64,000 nt of DNA from Muribaculaceae bacterium (GTDB taxonomy: Bacteria; Bacteroidota; Bacteroidia; Bacteroidales; Muribaculaceae): assembly GCA_017619935.1 (NCBI GenBank), contig JAFZRJ010000026.1:1-64000 (forward strand), written 5' to 3'. The notes beneath the pieces were generated by a model. The model was not told the DNA's origin, ran no database searches, and was given only the letters and a program-made list of their open reading frames with translations. Positions 1 to 8,156 of the stretch are shown here, one piece after another (positions within the stretch are counted from its first letter, which is position 1; every line of letters begins with the position of its first letter). Made by a program: the position numbers and the translations under genes.

Positions 1-139
1 CCAAGTGTCCGACAGTGAGATTCAGAAGGTGCAGTTCAAGATCAACCGAAGGCCAAGAAAAAAACTCCAGTTTGAATCACCAAAATCAGCCTTTTATCGA
101 AGATTATGACTATTTTCGCACTTCAAACTGGAATCCGCC
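1..139 (+). mobile_element. Right end of an IS30-like insertion sequence
   Basis: The window opens inside a transposase reading frame that stops at 107-109. It is followed within 30 bases by a sequence resembling a terminal inverted repeat (about 112-139, ending ACTGGAATCCGCC). The left part of the element lies outside the window, so the inverted-repeat partner and target duplication cannot be checked. The boundary at 139 is approximate. Confidence 0.55.
2..109 (+). CDS. IS30-family transposase, C-terminal fragment (partial at window edge)
   Basis: Thirty-five codons are open from base 2 to the TGA at 107-109. The peptide contains VQFKINRRPRKKLQFESP followed by KSAFYRR. This is the typical C-terminal end of IS30-family DDE transposases, where an N.RPRK.L.F.TP motif follows the catalytic glutamate. 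The catalytic residues are upstream of the window, so whether the enzyme is intact cannot be judged. Confidence 0.7.
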   Translation, partial: QVSDSEIQKVQFKINRRPRKKLQFESPKSAFYRRL

Positions 140-281
140 ATGAACCTTTTGGATAGATTCATGTCAAGCATTTTTGACTTGCTCGACGAGCTTGTAATAG
201 ATGAAATTGAAAACTGTAACATAATAAAAGTCATTGTTTTAGCCACCATTCCAATAAAGAGCACACCTGTTTAGTATATAC

Positions 282-319
282 AAAAATAGCCCAACCGGTT
301 TTGGATGGACTATTTTTAT
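282..319. terminator. Hairpin terminator between the IS end and the first minus-strand gene
   Basis: AAAAATAG and CTATTTTT flank an inner CCA..CC / GG..TGG stem with two mismatches. A-rich and T-rich arms on both sides allow termination in either direction. It lies just downstream of the minus-strand FGE-like gene. Confidence 0.6.
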
Positions 320-343
320 GAAAAAGATGATGTCTCAGGTTGC

Positions 344-1270
344 TTACATGGCCAAACGTAGGCCAAGGATGAGATTACTGCTCTCAGGTTGACACACGCC
401 ACGATAGGAAATGCGGGAATATTTCGGTGTTCCGCCCACACTGCCGCCACGGGTCACACGATATGGAATGGAGCCCTCGGTACACATGGGATCGACTTGG
501 CCCTCTTCGCTATAGCCAGCATACCAATCTTCAACCCACTCATACACGTTGCCGCTCATGTCATACAGGCCCAGTTCGTTTGGCGACTTAGTGCCTACCG
601 TTTGCGGAATTGAGTTGGAGTTGCCATTATACCATGACACATCGTCAATGTTGTCGCTGCCGGCATACTTGAATCCCTGGCTCAACACGCCTCCTCGTGC
701 GGCATATTCCCATTCGGCCTCGGTTGGCAGACGGAATCGCTTGCCCGTGAGTTCGTTGAGTTTGGCAATAAACTCCTGACAATCTTCCCAACTCACCTGC
801 TCAACGGGGCGCTGAAGATTGAGTTCATACGAATTAGCAGGCGTGAAAAAACTTGGATTGCTCCCCATCACCGCTGCCCACAGAGCCTGTGTCACCTCGG
901 TCTGGCCAATACTAAAATCCTTGGTCAATGTCACTTGATGTGTAGGTATCTCCGAACTGGTGACATCCGTTCCTTGTTCCTCGGTACCACCCATGATAAA
1001 CGAGCCTTGCCTCACACCAATCATGGTGAAAGAGACCCCATTGACGACATAGGTCATGGTGCGACCGGCATCGCCAGTGTCTTCGTAATAACCCAATATG
1101 ACGTTGATGACCTCATTCACATCCGACACATCAACTATTCCGTCACCATTCACGTCGCCATAAATGTTGGTTTCATTGACTTTGAGCGGAGAGGTGAACG
1201 ACATGGTCACCACGCTCATAGCGACCAATAAAATTGCCGACAAAATGCGGCGAAAACTACGTGTAAACAT
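344..1270 (-). CDS. Secreted FGE-like (SUMF1-fold) protein with one dockerin-like repeat
   Basis: This is a 308-residue protein when started at the ATG at 1268-1270. The longer upstream reading frame runs through an intergenic palindrome and is rejected. Order: signal peptide (~1-28), one dockerin-like calcium loop GDVNGDGIVDVSDVNEVINV (~35-58), then an FGE-sulfatase/SUMF1 domain (~75-308) with FIMGGTEEQ, FRLPTEAEWEYAARGG and ELGLYDMSGNVYEWVEDW. The active-site cysteine pair of true formylglycine-generating enzymes (near the end, after RGGS) is replaced by Gly and Ser, so oxidase activity is unlikely. The domain may instead bind a ligand or do different chemistry. Two paralogues lie at 10394-11332 and 23796-25946. 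A TAATTTTG promoter box sits at 1303-1310 on the minus strand. Confidence 0.88.
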   Translation of the reverse strand: MFTRSFRRILSAILLVAMSVVTMSFTSPLKVNETNIYGDVNGDGIVDVSDVNEVINVILGYYEDTGDAGRTMTYVVNGVSFTMIGVRQGSFIMGGTEEQGTDVTSSEIPTHQVTLTKDFSIGQTEVTQALWAAVMGSNPSFFTPANSYELNLQRPVEQVSWEDCQEFIAKLNELTGKRFRLPTEAEWEYAARGGVLSQGFKYAGSDNIDDVSWYNGNSNSIPQTVGTKSPNELGLYDMSGNVYEWVEDWYAGYSEEGQVDPMCTEGSIPYRVTRGGSVGGTPKYSRISYRGVCQPESSNLILGLRLAM

Positions 1271-1302
1271 TTTTATTTTTCTTTTAGGAAGTTTCTCGAC
1301 GA

Positions 1303-1310
1303 CAAAATTA
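1303..1310 (-). promoter_or_regulatory. Bacteroidetes-type -7 box for the first FGE-like gene
   Basis: The minus strand reads TAATTTTG, 33 bases upstream of the chosen ATG at 1270. This supports the shorter start. Confidence 0.5.
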
Positions 1311-1349
1311 CTGAAATTTTTAAATATGGGATGTGTCAGCCGAGTTTTT

Positions 1350-1376
1350 GGGACACAGGGACGGTTCTTTTGTCCC
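1350..1376 (+). repeat. GGGACA...TGTCCC palindromic repeat, copy 1
   Basis: This 27-base element begins GGGACACAGGGACGG and ends TTTTGTCCC. Its ends pair GGGACA with TGTCCC, and flanking T5/A5 runs extend the stem to 1345-1381. The same element occurs twice in tandem at 45210-45268, in the same orientation. It sits one base past the stop codon of the phosphopantetheinyl transferase gene, so it may also act as a transcription barrier. Confidence 0.85.
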
Positions 1377-1381
1377 AAAAA

Positions 1382-1951
1382 TCACTTTTGGCACGCCTCT
1401 CGGCAAGTGGTGCAGATGTATCGGGCATGGGGAATGACATGAAAATTATATTGATGCACGTCACTGAGCACCGAATGCAAATCGTCAACCATCCCCTCGC
1501 CTGTCAGTTTGAGGACGCTCTCTTTCATGGTCCATAAACGGGTAAATGCGGCTTGGGGATTGTCCGACTTCGCTATCAGTTGTTGTTCTTGTTCATTCAT
1601 TGTGCGGTGCACCAGTTCATCATCATAAATACCGACACTTTCTATATCAATTCCTACGGGACCTCTTGCCACCACACACGCCACCGCCTCACGGCAATGG
1701 CTCAAATTGAACTGAATGTCAGGGTAATCCTCAAAAAACGGCTTTCCATTGGGTCCATAGGCAAATGGTGGCACAGCGGTCATTCCATACTCCTCGCGCA
1801 AAGCACGTTGCAACAACAGATATGCGGCCAGACACTGTAATTGGTCAGACTTCTGACGATACCTTAAAGCATACTGACGACGCTCCGGCCCCACGGCCTC
1901 CAAAGCGGTCGCAAGGTCCATTAATTGGTACTGGTCATCGATATATACCAT
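1382..1951 (-). CDS. 4'-phosphopantetheinyl transferase (Sfp/AcpT superfamily)
   Basis: It transfers 4'-phosphopantetheine from coenzyme A to a serine of carrier proteins in the cytoplasm. The protein has 189 residues from the ATG at 1951; an ATG at 1975 would add eight residues. Family motifs are visible in order: FNLSHC (substrate side), VGIDIES (metal-binding acidic pair) and FTRLWTMKESVLKLTGEG (the W.KES.LK.TG.G signature). Length fits the Sfp type better than the short AcpS type. No carrier protein or synthase gene is adjacent, so the target is unknown. Confidence 0.9.
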   Translation of the reverse strand: MVYIDDQYQLMDLATALEAVGPERRQYALRYRQKSDQLQCLAAYLLLQRALREEYGMTAVPPFAYGPNGKPFFEDYPDIQFNLSHCREAVACVVARGPVGIDIESVGIYDDELVHRTMNEQEQQLIAKSDNPQAAFTRLWTMKESVLKLTGEGMVDDLHSVLSDVHQYNFHVIPHARYICTTCREACQK

Positions 1952-2023
1952 AACAATTAGCCAAATACTCGCCAAACCGTCATGTTATCAAGCACAACTA
2001 GCATGCGGAGGTATTTGTCCTTT

Positions 2024-3352
2024 TTACCATTTTTTGGTGAAAAGCCTAGGATTCACCGTGAGCATAAGCCATCCCCAATGCAGTTTGTTCTTTCCTTCAA
2101 TATGACGCATGCGCTCCAGTGTAGATGAACCGTGCATATAAGTATAACCCGCACTTAAATTCACATCTTTTATAATGTCATAGGAAGCCGAGAACTCCCA
2201 CTCATTGCCCAAGTAGCGTTCGGCTCCCGAAACTTTGGTTGCAGTAGCCAAATAGTGATACCCGGCCGTTAAGTTAAGCGGCTCAATGGGGGAATAGCTG
2301 ACGTTAGTATACAAATTCTGCAAGCCCGGTGTGTATCCACCATAAAATGCGCTTATATAGAAGAAATCCATAGCGCCATAGAACTTGTGATGTGACCCAA
2401 AGACCGTACAGAATCCTTGGACCTTTTTGTGCAATGCCATGCCCATAGTTCCAATCATAGGTACCACAGGATTAGGGTCACCACTCAAGTGATCATAACC
2501 AGCTGTAAATTGCCACTTCAAGGTGGGTTTGAAATCCACTTTTACACTTGTCATCCATGCTTCAATGGGGATATGAAATTCATCTTTTCCCATCTGCCTA
2601 TAATAAGAACCTTCAATATTCCATTTAGATGGACTCCACGACATGTATCCACCCACCAATTGTTGATATTCAGTTTTTGGTTCTTCTTCATCAGGACTTT
2701 GCATACCCATGTTCATGAACATAAGTGACACTCCTAGGGGTGTTGATGGAAAATCGTAATGATACCAAGCCGTAACCATTGACTTGTGAGGCTTTGCCCC
2801 ATCGGTGGTTCGATACACCGTTCCACCATCATCATTATCCGCCTGCTGATTATAAGCCAATATCAAATGGGCCTTGTGTCCATGACCTTCATAACCTACT
2901 TTCACCGCATCGTGGCTCATAGCGGCCATGGCCCAATCGTTGCGTCCCAGGATACGTTCATCGTCATAATCAAGCTCTTGACGACCAACGATAGCGAACA
3001 ATCCACATGGCGCCGTGAGTTTGGCCCAAGTCTCGTATAGGTTGAACGACCCGCCGCCCGATTCTCCCCATATTCCTCCATGCTGGGCAGTAACACGAGC
3101 CTCAAGCCACTTGCGCGAATAGTTCAACGTCAGACGAGTACGCTCGGCCACAAAACGGGCCTTGTCTTTATCGGGGTCCACCATCTGTGACAAGCCACCA
3201 TCACGCACCTCGCCACGAGCCAACAGCGAAACATCCAGTGACAAACAATTATCTTTCGCTTTTTCTTCGTCCTGCGCGACAACCATCACCGACGAAATCA
3301 GCAACAGTGCCACACAGACAATGCGAGCATAATATAGCTGTAATCTGTTCAT
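2024..3352 (-). CDS. Outer-membrane beta-barrel protein, alginate-export-like
   Basis: The 442-residue protein has a signal peptide (~1-26, ending VMVVAQ). It then has many short amphipathic strands ending in aromatic residues, a periodic pattern of the kind seen in outer-membrane barrels (SLLARGEVRDGG, RFVAERTRLTLNY, LFAIVGRQELDYDDERILG). The F.GRQ.L.Y.D.R.LG stretch resembles the alginate_exp barrel family of Bacteroidetes, which are often annotated as porins. Substrate is unknown. It is followed by the STAS gene on the same strand upstream, with a 41-base gap, but functional linkage is not evident. Confidence 0.6.
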   Translation of the reverse strand: MNRLQLYYARIVCVALLLISSVMVVAQDEEKAKDNCLSLDVSLLARGEVRDGGLSQMVDPDKDKARFVAERTRLTLNYSRKWLEARVTAQHGGIWGESGGGSFNLYETWAKLTAPCGLFAIVGRQELDYDDERILGRNDWAMAAMSHDAVKVGYEGHGHKAHLILAYNQQADNDDGGTVYRTTDGAKPHKSMVTAWYHYDFPSTPLGVSLMFMNMGMQSPDEEEPKTEYQQLVGGYMSWSPSKWNIEGSYYRQMGKDEFHIPIEAWMTSVKVDFKPTLKWQFTAGYDHLSGDPNPVVPMIGTMGMALHKKVQGFCTVFGSHHKFYGAMDFFYISAFYGGYTPGLQNLYTNVSYSPIEPLNLTAGYHYLATATKVSGAERYLGNEWEFSASYDIIKDVNLSAGYTYMHGSSTLERMRHIEGKNKLHWGWLMLTVNPRLFTKKW

Positions 3353-3393
3353 AATATTAGCAGCACATAAATGTGAATAGACAGCTCCAGGTA

Positions 3394-3696
3394 TTACTCC
3401 ACATCAAACAAACTAATAAGGCCCGTCATCGTGAACACGCTCTTGATGTCGTCATTCATGTTACGAAGCACCACTCGGCCTCCTCCGGCCTTAGCGCCCT
3501 TGAGTATGCTCAGCAAGATACGCAATCCGCTTGATGCGATATAGTCCAGATGCTCACATTCAATGATTACTTCGCAGCCTTCACTCTTGTAGAGTGGCTG
3601 CAGCTCTTGTTCAACCTCAATTGCCGCAGCAGTGTCGAGTTCTCCTTCAAGAGTGACTACAATCTTTTTTTCTTGTTCTTGAATAGTCGTTTTCAT
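3394..3696 (-). CDS. STAS-domain anti-anti-sigma-factor-like antagonist
   Basis: This 100-residue single STAS domain is of SpoIIAA/RsbV type. LDYIASSGLRILLSI contains the serine (S55 or S56) that is phosphorylated by the cognate anti-sigma kinase in this family. It starts 13 bases after the SpoIIE/HATPase gene and is almost certainly co-transcribed with it. That gene provides both the kinase-like and phosphatase domains expected to act on this protein. No sigma factor is encoded nearby, so the output of the switch is unknown. Confidence 0.9.
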   Translation of the reverse strand: MKTTIQEQEKKIVVTLEGELDTAAAIEVEQELQPLYKSEGCEVIIECEHLDYIASSGLRILLSILKGAKAGGGRVVLRNMNDDIKSVFTMTGLISLFDVE

Positions 3697-3709
3697 CAGT
3701 CTAATTGTT

Positions 3710-5920
3710 TTATTTTTTATGATAATATTTTCTTAGGGTCAGTATGTTTTTACCATCAACACGCTCATAGTTGATCGAATCCATCATCTCACGCACCAGC
3801 AGAATGCCCAGGCCACCTATCGGACGTTCTTCAACGCCAAGCGTGGTATCGGCACGGGCCGCTTCGGTTGGGTCGAACGGCACACCTTCATCTGTAATGA
3901 TGAATTTCAAACACTCGCCGTTTGACTTGGCATCGATTGCCACCTCGCCATTCTCCTTTCCACGGAAGGCGTATTCCATGACATTGACCACGGCTTCCTC
4001 CACAGCCAACCTCATTTGGTGGCTCGTTGTCGAATCTAGTTCAAGGCGCTGAGTAACCCCTTCGACAAACGCACCCAGTTGAGGAATCTGCTTGACATCA
4101 TTCGGCAATACCAACCGCTCATCCAGCAAATCACTGGACGCCTTGGGTGTGTATTGGATGACCAGCATGGTGAGGTCATCGCTTTGGTCGGCCCCTTGTG
4201 CAAAGCGGTGCACATCAGCTTTCATGGCATCAAGCACATTTTTAGATGTCACCTGGTTGTTTGAACAAAGTGTGGTGAGGCCCGACAGCATCCGTTGCTG
4301 TCCGAATTGTTCATGATTCGGATTCATCGCCTCGGTGAGTCCGTCGGTGTAGAGGAACAGCATGGTGTCGGCAGGCAACTCAAGTTCTTGTTGCTCGAAT
4401 TTGAAGTCTGGCATCACCCCCACCGGCAAGTTCGGTTTAACCTGCAATAATGAGGCATCACGATTCATTAGCACAGGAGTGTCGTGACCTGCATTACAAT
4501 AGCGCAACCGCCCCGTGGGCAAATCAAGCACACCGATGAAGAACGTGACAAACATGTTCCGCTCATTGTTTCTGCACAACGACTGGTTGATGGTTTGCAT
4601 GATGCGTCCTGGATGGCTCTCATGGTCAGAGGCGGCGTGGAACAACGCTTGCGCCACAGCCATCACCAGCGCCGACGGAACGCCTTTTCCACTCACGTCA
4701 CCAATGCAGAAATATAATTTCTCATCACGAATAAAATAGTCGTACAAATCGCCGCCCACCTCCTTGGCAGGTAACAACAGGCCGTCCACATCCACATCGT
4801 CACGAGGGATGTACGACATCGAAGCGTGGGGCTGCATCGCCTGCTGGATGGAACGGGCTATACGCAACTCGCTGCCGATGCGTTCTTGTTCTATATTGGC
4901 CTTATGCAGTTTCTCCTCACTCGCCACGAAGTGCCTGATGATATAAGCAAGCACAGCTATCGAAGCAAGCATCAGCAACAGGATGTTCAATGTCATCCAG
5001 TAAAGCTTCGCATACACCTCATTATTATAGCACACGACAGCCAACTGCCAGTGTGGTTTACCTTTTAGATTGGCATGGAAGATACAGCCGCCTGAATCGT
5101 CCTCGTCACTGACAAAATTAATCACTTCAACGCGTTTGGTACTACTTGAATCACGTCTGGCCGTACTGTCATTGATCACATCAACAAGTCGCTGGGCATC
5201 GTTCCGCTTCGGATGATTCTTGGGAGGCATTACTATGGGCTTTCCAGATTCGGTAAGCACCATCACAAAAGAAGATGGATAGATGTTGTGAGAATTAAGG
5301 GTGTCGCTCAGCCAATCAAGTGACACATCCACGCCTAAAACAGCCACCAAATCCATGTTGTCGTCATGAATGGGCCTTGAAAACGTACTGATGAGCTGCG
5401 GTGAGCCAATGGTGTCAACGTATGGATCGCTCCAGAACATGACATTGTTTTCAACCACTTTCCGATAAAATTCCATCTGGGTATAATCGTGATGGGGTCC
5501 GGAAATTTGCTTAGTAATCACCGTGTCTCCTATTCGTTGGGCGTAAGGCTCAAACAAGCGACCCTTCTCACTATAATAATCAGGCACAAATGCCACACCA
5601 GCACCCCTCAGGTGAGGATTGCCTATCAAAGTCCATTTCATGGACACAAAGATGGAATCAGGTTCCTGCAAGTGGCGTCTCACATCCCACACACGGTTGT
5701 TCAGTCCCAACTCGGTGGAATTGAGCACACTCTTGACAAGGATGGCCTTGGTCATGATGTCGCTTTCGGCATATTGTTCCATCTCGTTTTTCAACAGGTT
5801 GCGTGTGTAAAAGTGCTGCACGGCCAATATCAACAACAGCAGCACTGCCGCAAACATGACGACACCCATTCTTTTCTTGGTGTTCGACCAATGGAACATT
5901 TGTCGAAGACTATTCATCAC
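3710..5920 (-). CDS. Membrane sensor with SpoIIE-type PP2C phosphatase and C-terminal HATPase (RsbU-RsbW fusion)
   Basis: The 736-residue protein has a membrane segment (~20-37), a periplasmic Cache-like sensor (~45-310) and a second membrane segment (~312-335). A cytoplasmic PP2C/SpoIIE domain follows (~375-575), with EVGGDLYDYF, IGDVSGKGVPSALV, LYTDGLTEAMN and DDLTMLVI, which carry the metal-binding aspartates. The C-terminal HATPase domain (~595-730) has RLAVEEAVVNVMEYAF and GGLGILLVREMMD, as in anti-sigma serine kinases. In known partner-switching systems the phosphatase dephosphorylates and the kinase phosphorylates a STAS protein; the next gene (3394-3696) encodes that partner. Having both opposing activities in one sensor is less common than separate proteins. 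Confidence 0.92.
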   Translation of the reverse strand: MMNSLRQMFHWSNTKKRMGVVMFAAVLLLLILAVQHFYTRNLLKNEMEQYAESDIMTKAILVKSVLNSTELGLNNRVWDVRRHLQEPDSIFVSMKWTLIGNPHLRGAGVAFVPDYYSEKGRLFEPYAQRIGDTVITKQISGPHHDYTQMEFYRKVVENNVMFWSDPYVDTIGSPQLISTFSRPIHDDNMDLVAVLGVDVSLDWLSDTLNSHNIYPSSFVMVLTESGKPIVMPPKNHPKRNDAQRLVDVINDSTARRDSSSTKRVEVINFVSDEDDSGGCIFHANLKGKPHWQLAVVCYNNEVYAKLYWMTLNILLLMLASIAVLAYIIRHFVASEEKLHKANIEQERIGSELRIARSIQQAMQPHASMSYIPRDDVDVDGLLLPAKEVGGDLYDYFIRDEKLYFCIGDVSGKGVPSALVMAVAQALFHAASDHESHPGRIMQTINQSLCRNNERNMFVTFFIGVLDLPTGRLRYCNAGHDTPVLMNRDASLLQVKPNLPVGVMPDFKFEQQELELPADTMLFLYTDGLTEAMNPNHEQFGQQRMLSGLTTLCSNNQVTSKNVLDAMKADVHRFAQGADQSDDLTMLVIQYTPKASSDLLDERLVLPNDVKQIPQLGAFVEGVTQRLELDSTTSHQMRLAVEEAVVNVMEYAFRGKENGEVAIDAKSNGECLKFIITDEGVPFDPTEAARADTTLGVEERPIGGLGILLVREMMDSINYERVDGKNILTLRKYYHKK

Positions 5921-5966
5921 AATCTTACAAAGAAAGTTCTATGATGATTAAATGATTTATCCACCA

Positions 5967-5974
5967 CAAAGGTA
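5967..5974 (-). promoter_or_regulatory. -7 box upstream of the partner-switching operon
   Basis: The minus strand reads TACCTTTG, 47 bases upstream of the ATG at 5920. The upstream -33 element is not clear. Confidence 0.4.
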
Positions 5975-6084
5975 TGTTATTTTTTACAAACATAAAAGAA
6001 CACGGCCTTTTTTTAGAAAAATTTCAAGCGACTGCCGGTCTAACAATTAGCCACGTCCATCCCAAAATAGCGCTCATGTCATTC

Positions 6085-8142
6085 TTAGAAATCAAATCCA
6101 AGAGACACAAAGAAGTTGACGCGGTGGGTAAAACTGCTCCACCCCACCGAGGCACCGAGTGGGCCCAAAACGCCACTATCGTAGAAATACGACAATCGGC
6201 CGCCCCAGATAGGCTTGTTGTCAAAGAGGTTTTTCAACTCATCGTCGTGTTCGGCAACGCTGCCGTCAAGCAGCAGATAATGCCTTCCAACGACACGTTG
6301 TTGCAGTCGCAACGACAGACTGACGAATTTGTCTTCAAAAAACTCGACATGACCAATACCGGCAAATGGCATCTGATGAGGGAAATACTTGCCGTAACTC
6401 ATGCCGCCCACCGCATTATTTTTCATTGCAGGTAAGTCGTCACCAAAGAGAAAACGGCACTGTGCGTTGGGCCGCAGATGGGTCGTGGCCGACAGGGGTA
6501 TGGTGGCCTGGCACAATGCCGAAAAAGCACCAAACCCACTATGCCCATTCCACTGCGCCAGATTGTCGGTGTAGTAGGCGTATTGCGCTTCCGCCCTTAC
6601 GCCTCGTTGAGTGAAATACGGATCGTCCTCGCTGTTATAGCGCACACGAGCATGATAGTTCAGGTAATACTCATTAACCTTGAAACGGACTGGACTGTTT
6701 TCGTCCCACAGGCTTTTGGATATATGATAATGTTCCCATCCCAAACCCACTTCACAGTCAAAGTTCATCGCATCGAACGAAAAGAGTTTGGCATTGGCCT
6801 TCTGATAGAAGAACGAAAGGTTGTCGCACTGGTGACCCCGATTGTAAAAATCTTGATGAATGTTATGCCAAAACTCATAACTCAGACCCATTTTTTTGAA
6901 TTTGCGAGGCTCAAAGTTGTAATCAAGACGAAACATTGAACGCAATCCCAACCGTAACGTCAAGTCAAGTTCTCGGGTGGATTTCTCACCGATAAAGTAT
7001 CGGCCCCTGAGTTGCAGCGCCGCCACATCCTCGGAGTCGTAACGAAGTCCTACCGACGCCATTATCGTATTGGGCTCACGCGAATCAATCAACCCGGCTG
7101 TCTCTTCGGTGGATTCTTCAAGATTCTCTATATCACGCAGGTGCATCGCATAGTTGTGTCCGGGCATTGCGCCCGACTCCAACTTGAGCATCATGATGGA
7201 ATCCATCTTTTCCCGAGCGGCTTTTTCTCCGCGCTCAATGAGTGTGTTGATGGCACCAAGCGAGAAACTGCCGCTGGAGTAGCCTCGAACAGGAACAGTA
7301 ATGACCATGTCACAATATTTCTCGTTCTCCAGTGTCCGATGGTTAATATCGCTACCCACCGAGCGCTCCAACACATCGATGAAGGTGCGATAATTCTTAT
7401 CGGTACCCACACCGATGTCAAACCTGATGCCTATCACAATGTCGGCGCCTAAGTCTCTCGCCACATCGGCGGGGAAATTATTCTTGGTGCCGCCGTCCAC
7501 CAGCACCATGTCACCATGGTGAACGGGGGTGAACACTCCAGGTATTGACATACTGGAGCGTATACTTTTCACGAGCGAGCCTTTGGATAGCACTACTGCT
7601 TCATCGGTAACCAGGTCGGTTGCCACGCAAGCGAACTGTCGTGGCAAATCACGCAAAAAGTTGAGGCTGTCGGTATAGCCTTGCAGGTAATGTGAAAACG
7701 TGCTTTCGATATTATTGCCCCGAATCACACCTCCAGGCTTGGGGTCAAGTCCCCGGCGAACATAGAATTCCCGTTCATAGATATAGGTGTTACGGGCCTC
7801 ACGTTCATTCAGTGTGAGGTGCTTCGGATTGCCTCGGTCCATAAAAAGGTCCGTCCAGTCCATGCCGCGAAACATGGTCGCAATGTCGTCACTGTCGTAG
7901 CCCACGCTATACATCGCCCCAATAATACTGCCGATGCTGGTTCCAACCACCATATCTATCGGTATGCCCGCCTCTTCAATCACCTTGAGCGCACCCACAT
8001 GGCCGGCACCTAAAGCACCGCCGCCACTCAGCACAAGGGCGACTTTCTTTCGTGACGGCACACTATCTGCGGGTACCGAATGCGCCACTGCCGGCAAAAC
8101 CAGCAGAAACGCCAACAAAGACAGAATCAGTTTTTTCATCAT
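6085..8142 (-). CDS. Patatin-like phospholipase with C-terminal outer-membrane barrel
   Basis: The 685-residue protein has a signal peptide (~1-21) and a patatin domain (~33-230). The domain has the oxyanion loop SGGGALGAGHVGAL, the nucleophile elbow GTSIG (Ser69) and the catalytic aspartate in VDGGTKNNFPADV. About 370 residues follow, with alternating beta-strand character and a terminal phenylalanine (FFVSLGFDF), as in surface-antigen/BamA-like barrels. This architecture matches the PlpD/type Vd-like family, in which the barrel anchors or exports the lipase. It starts 14 bases after the C69 dipeptidase gene and is probably co-transcribed with it. Lipid substrate is unknown. Confidence 0.93.
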   Translation of the reverse strand: MMKKLILSLLAFLLVLPAVAHSVPADSVPSRKKVALVLSGGGALGAGHVGALKVIEEAGIPIDMVVGTSIGSIIGAMYSVGYDSDDIATMFRGMDWTDLFMDRGNPKHLTLNEREARNTYIYEREFYVRRGLDPKPGGVIRGNNIESTFSHYLQGYTDSLNFLRDLPRQFACVATDLVTDEAVVLSKGSLVKSIRSSMSIPGVFTPVHHGDMVLVDGGTKNNFPADVARDLGADIVIGIRFDIGVGTDKNYRTFIDVLERSVGSDINHRTLENEKYCDMVITVPVRGYSSGSFSLGAINTLIERGEKAAREKMDSIMMLKLESGAMPGHNYAMHLRDIENLEESTEETAGLIDSREPNTIMASVGLRYDSEDVAALQLRGRYFIGEKSTRELDLTLRLGLRSMFRLDYNFEPRKFKKMGLSYEFWHNIHQDFYNRGHQCDNLSFFYQKANAKLFSFDAMNFDCEVGLGWEHYHISKSLWDENSPVRFKVNEYYLNYHARVRYNSEDDPYFTQRGVRAEAQYAYYTDNLAQWNGHSGFGAFSALCQATIPLSATTHLRPNAQCRFLFGDDLPAMKNNAVGGMSYGKYFPHQMPFAGIGHVEFFEDKFVSLSLRLQQRVVGRHYLLLDGSVAEHDDELKNLFDNKPIWGGRLSYFYDSGVLGPLGASVGWSSFTHRVNFFVSLGFDF

Positions 8143-8156
8143 CTATTTTTTTATCA

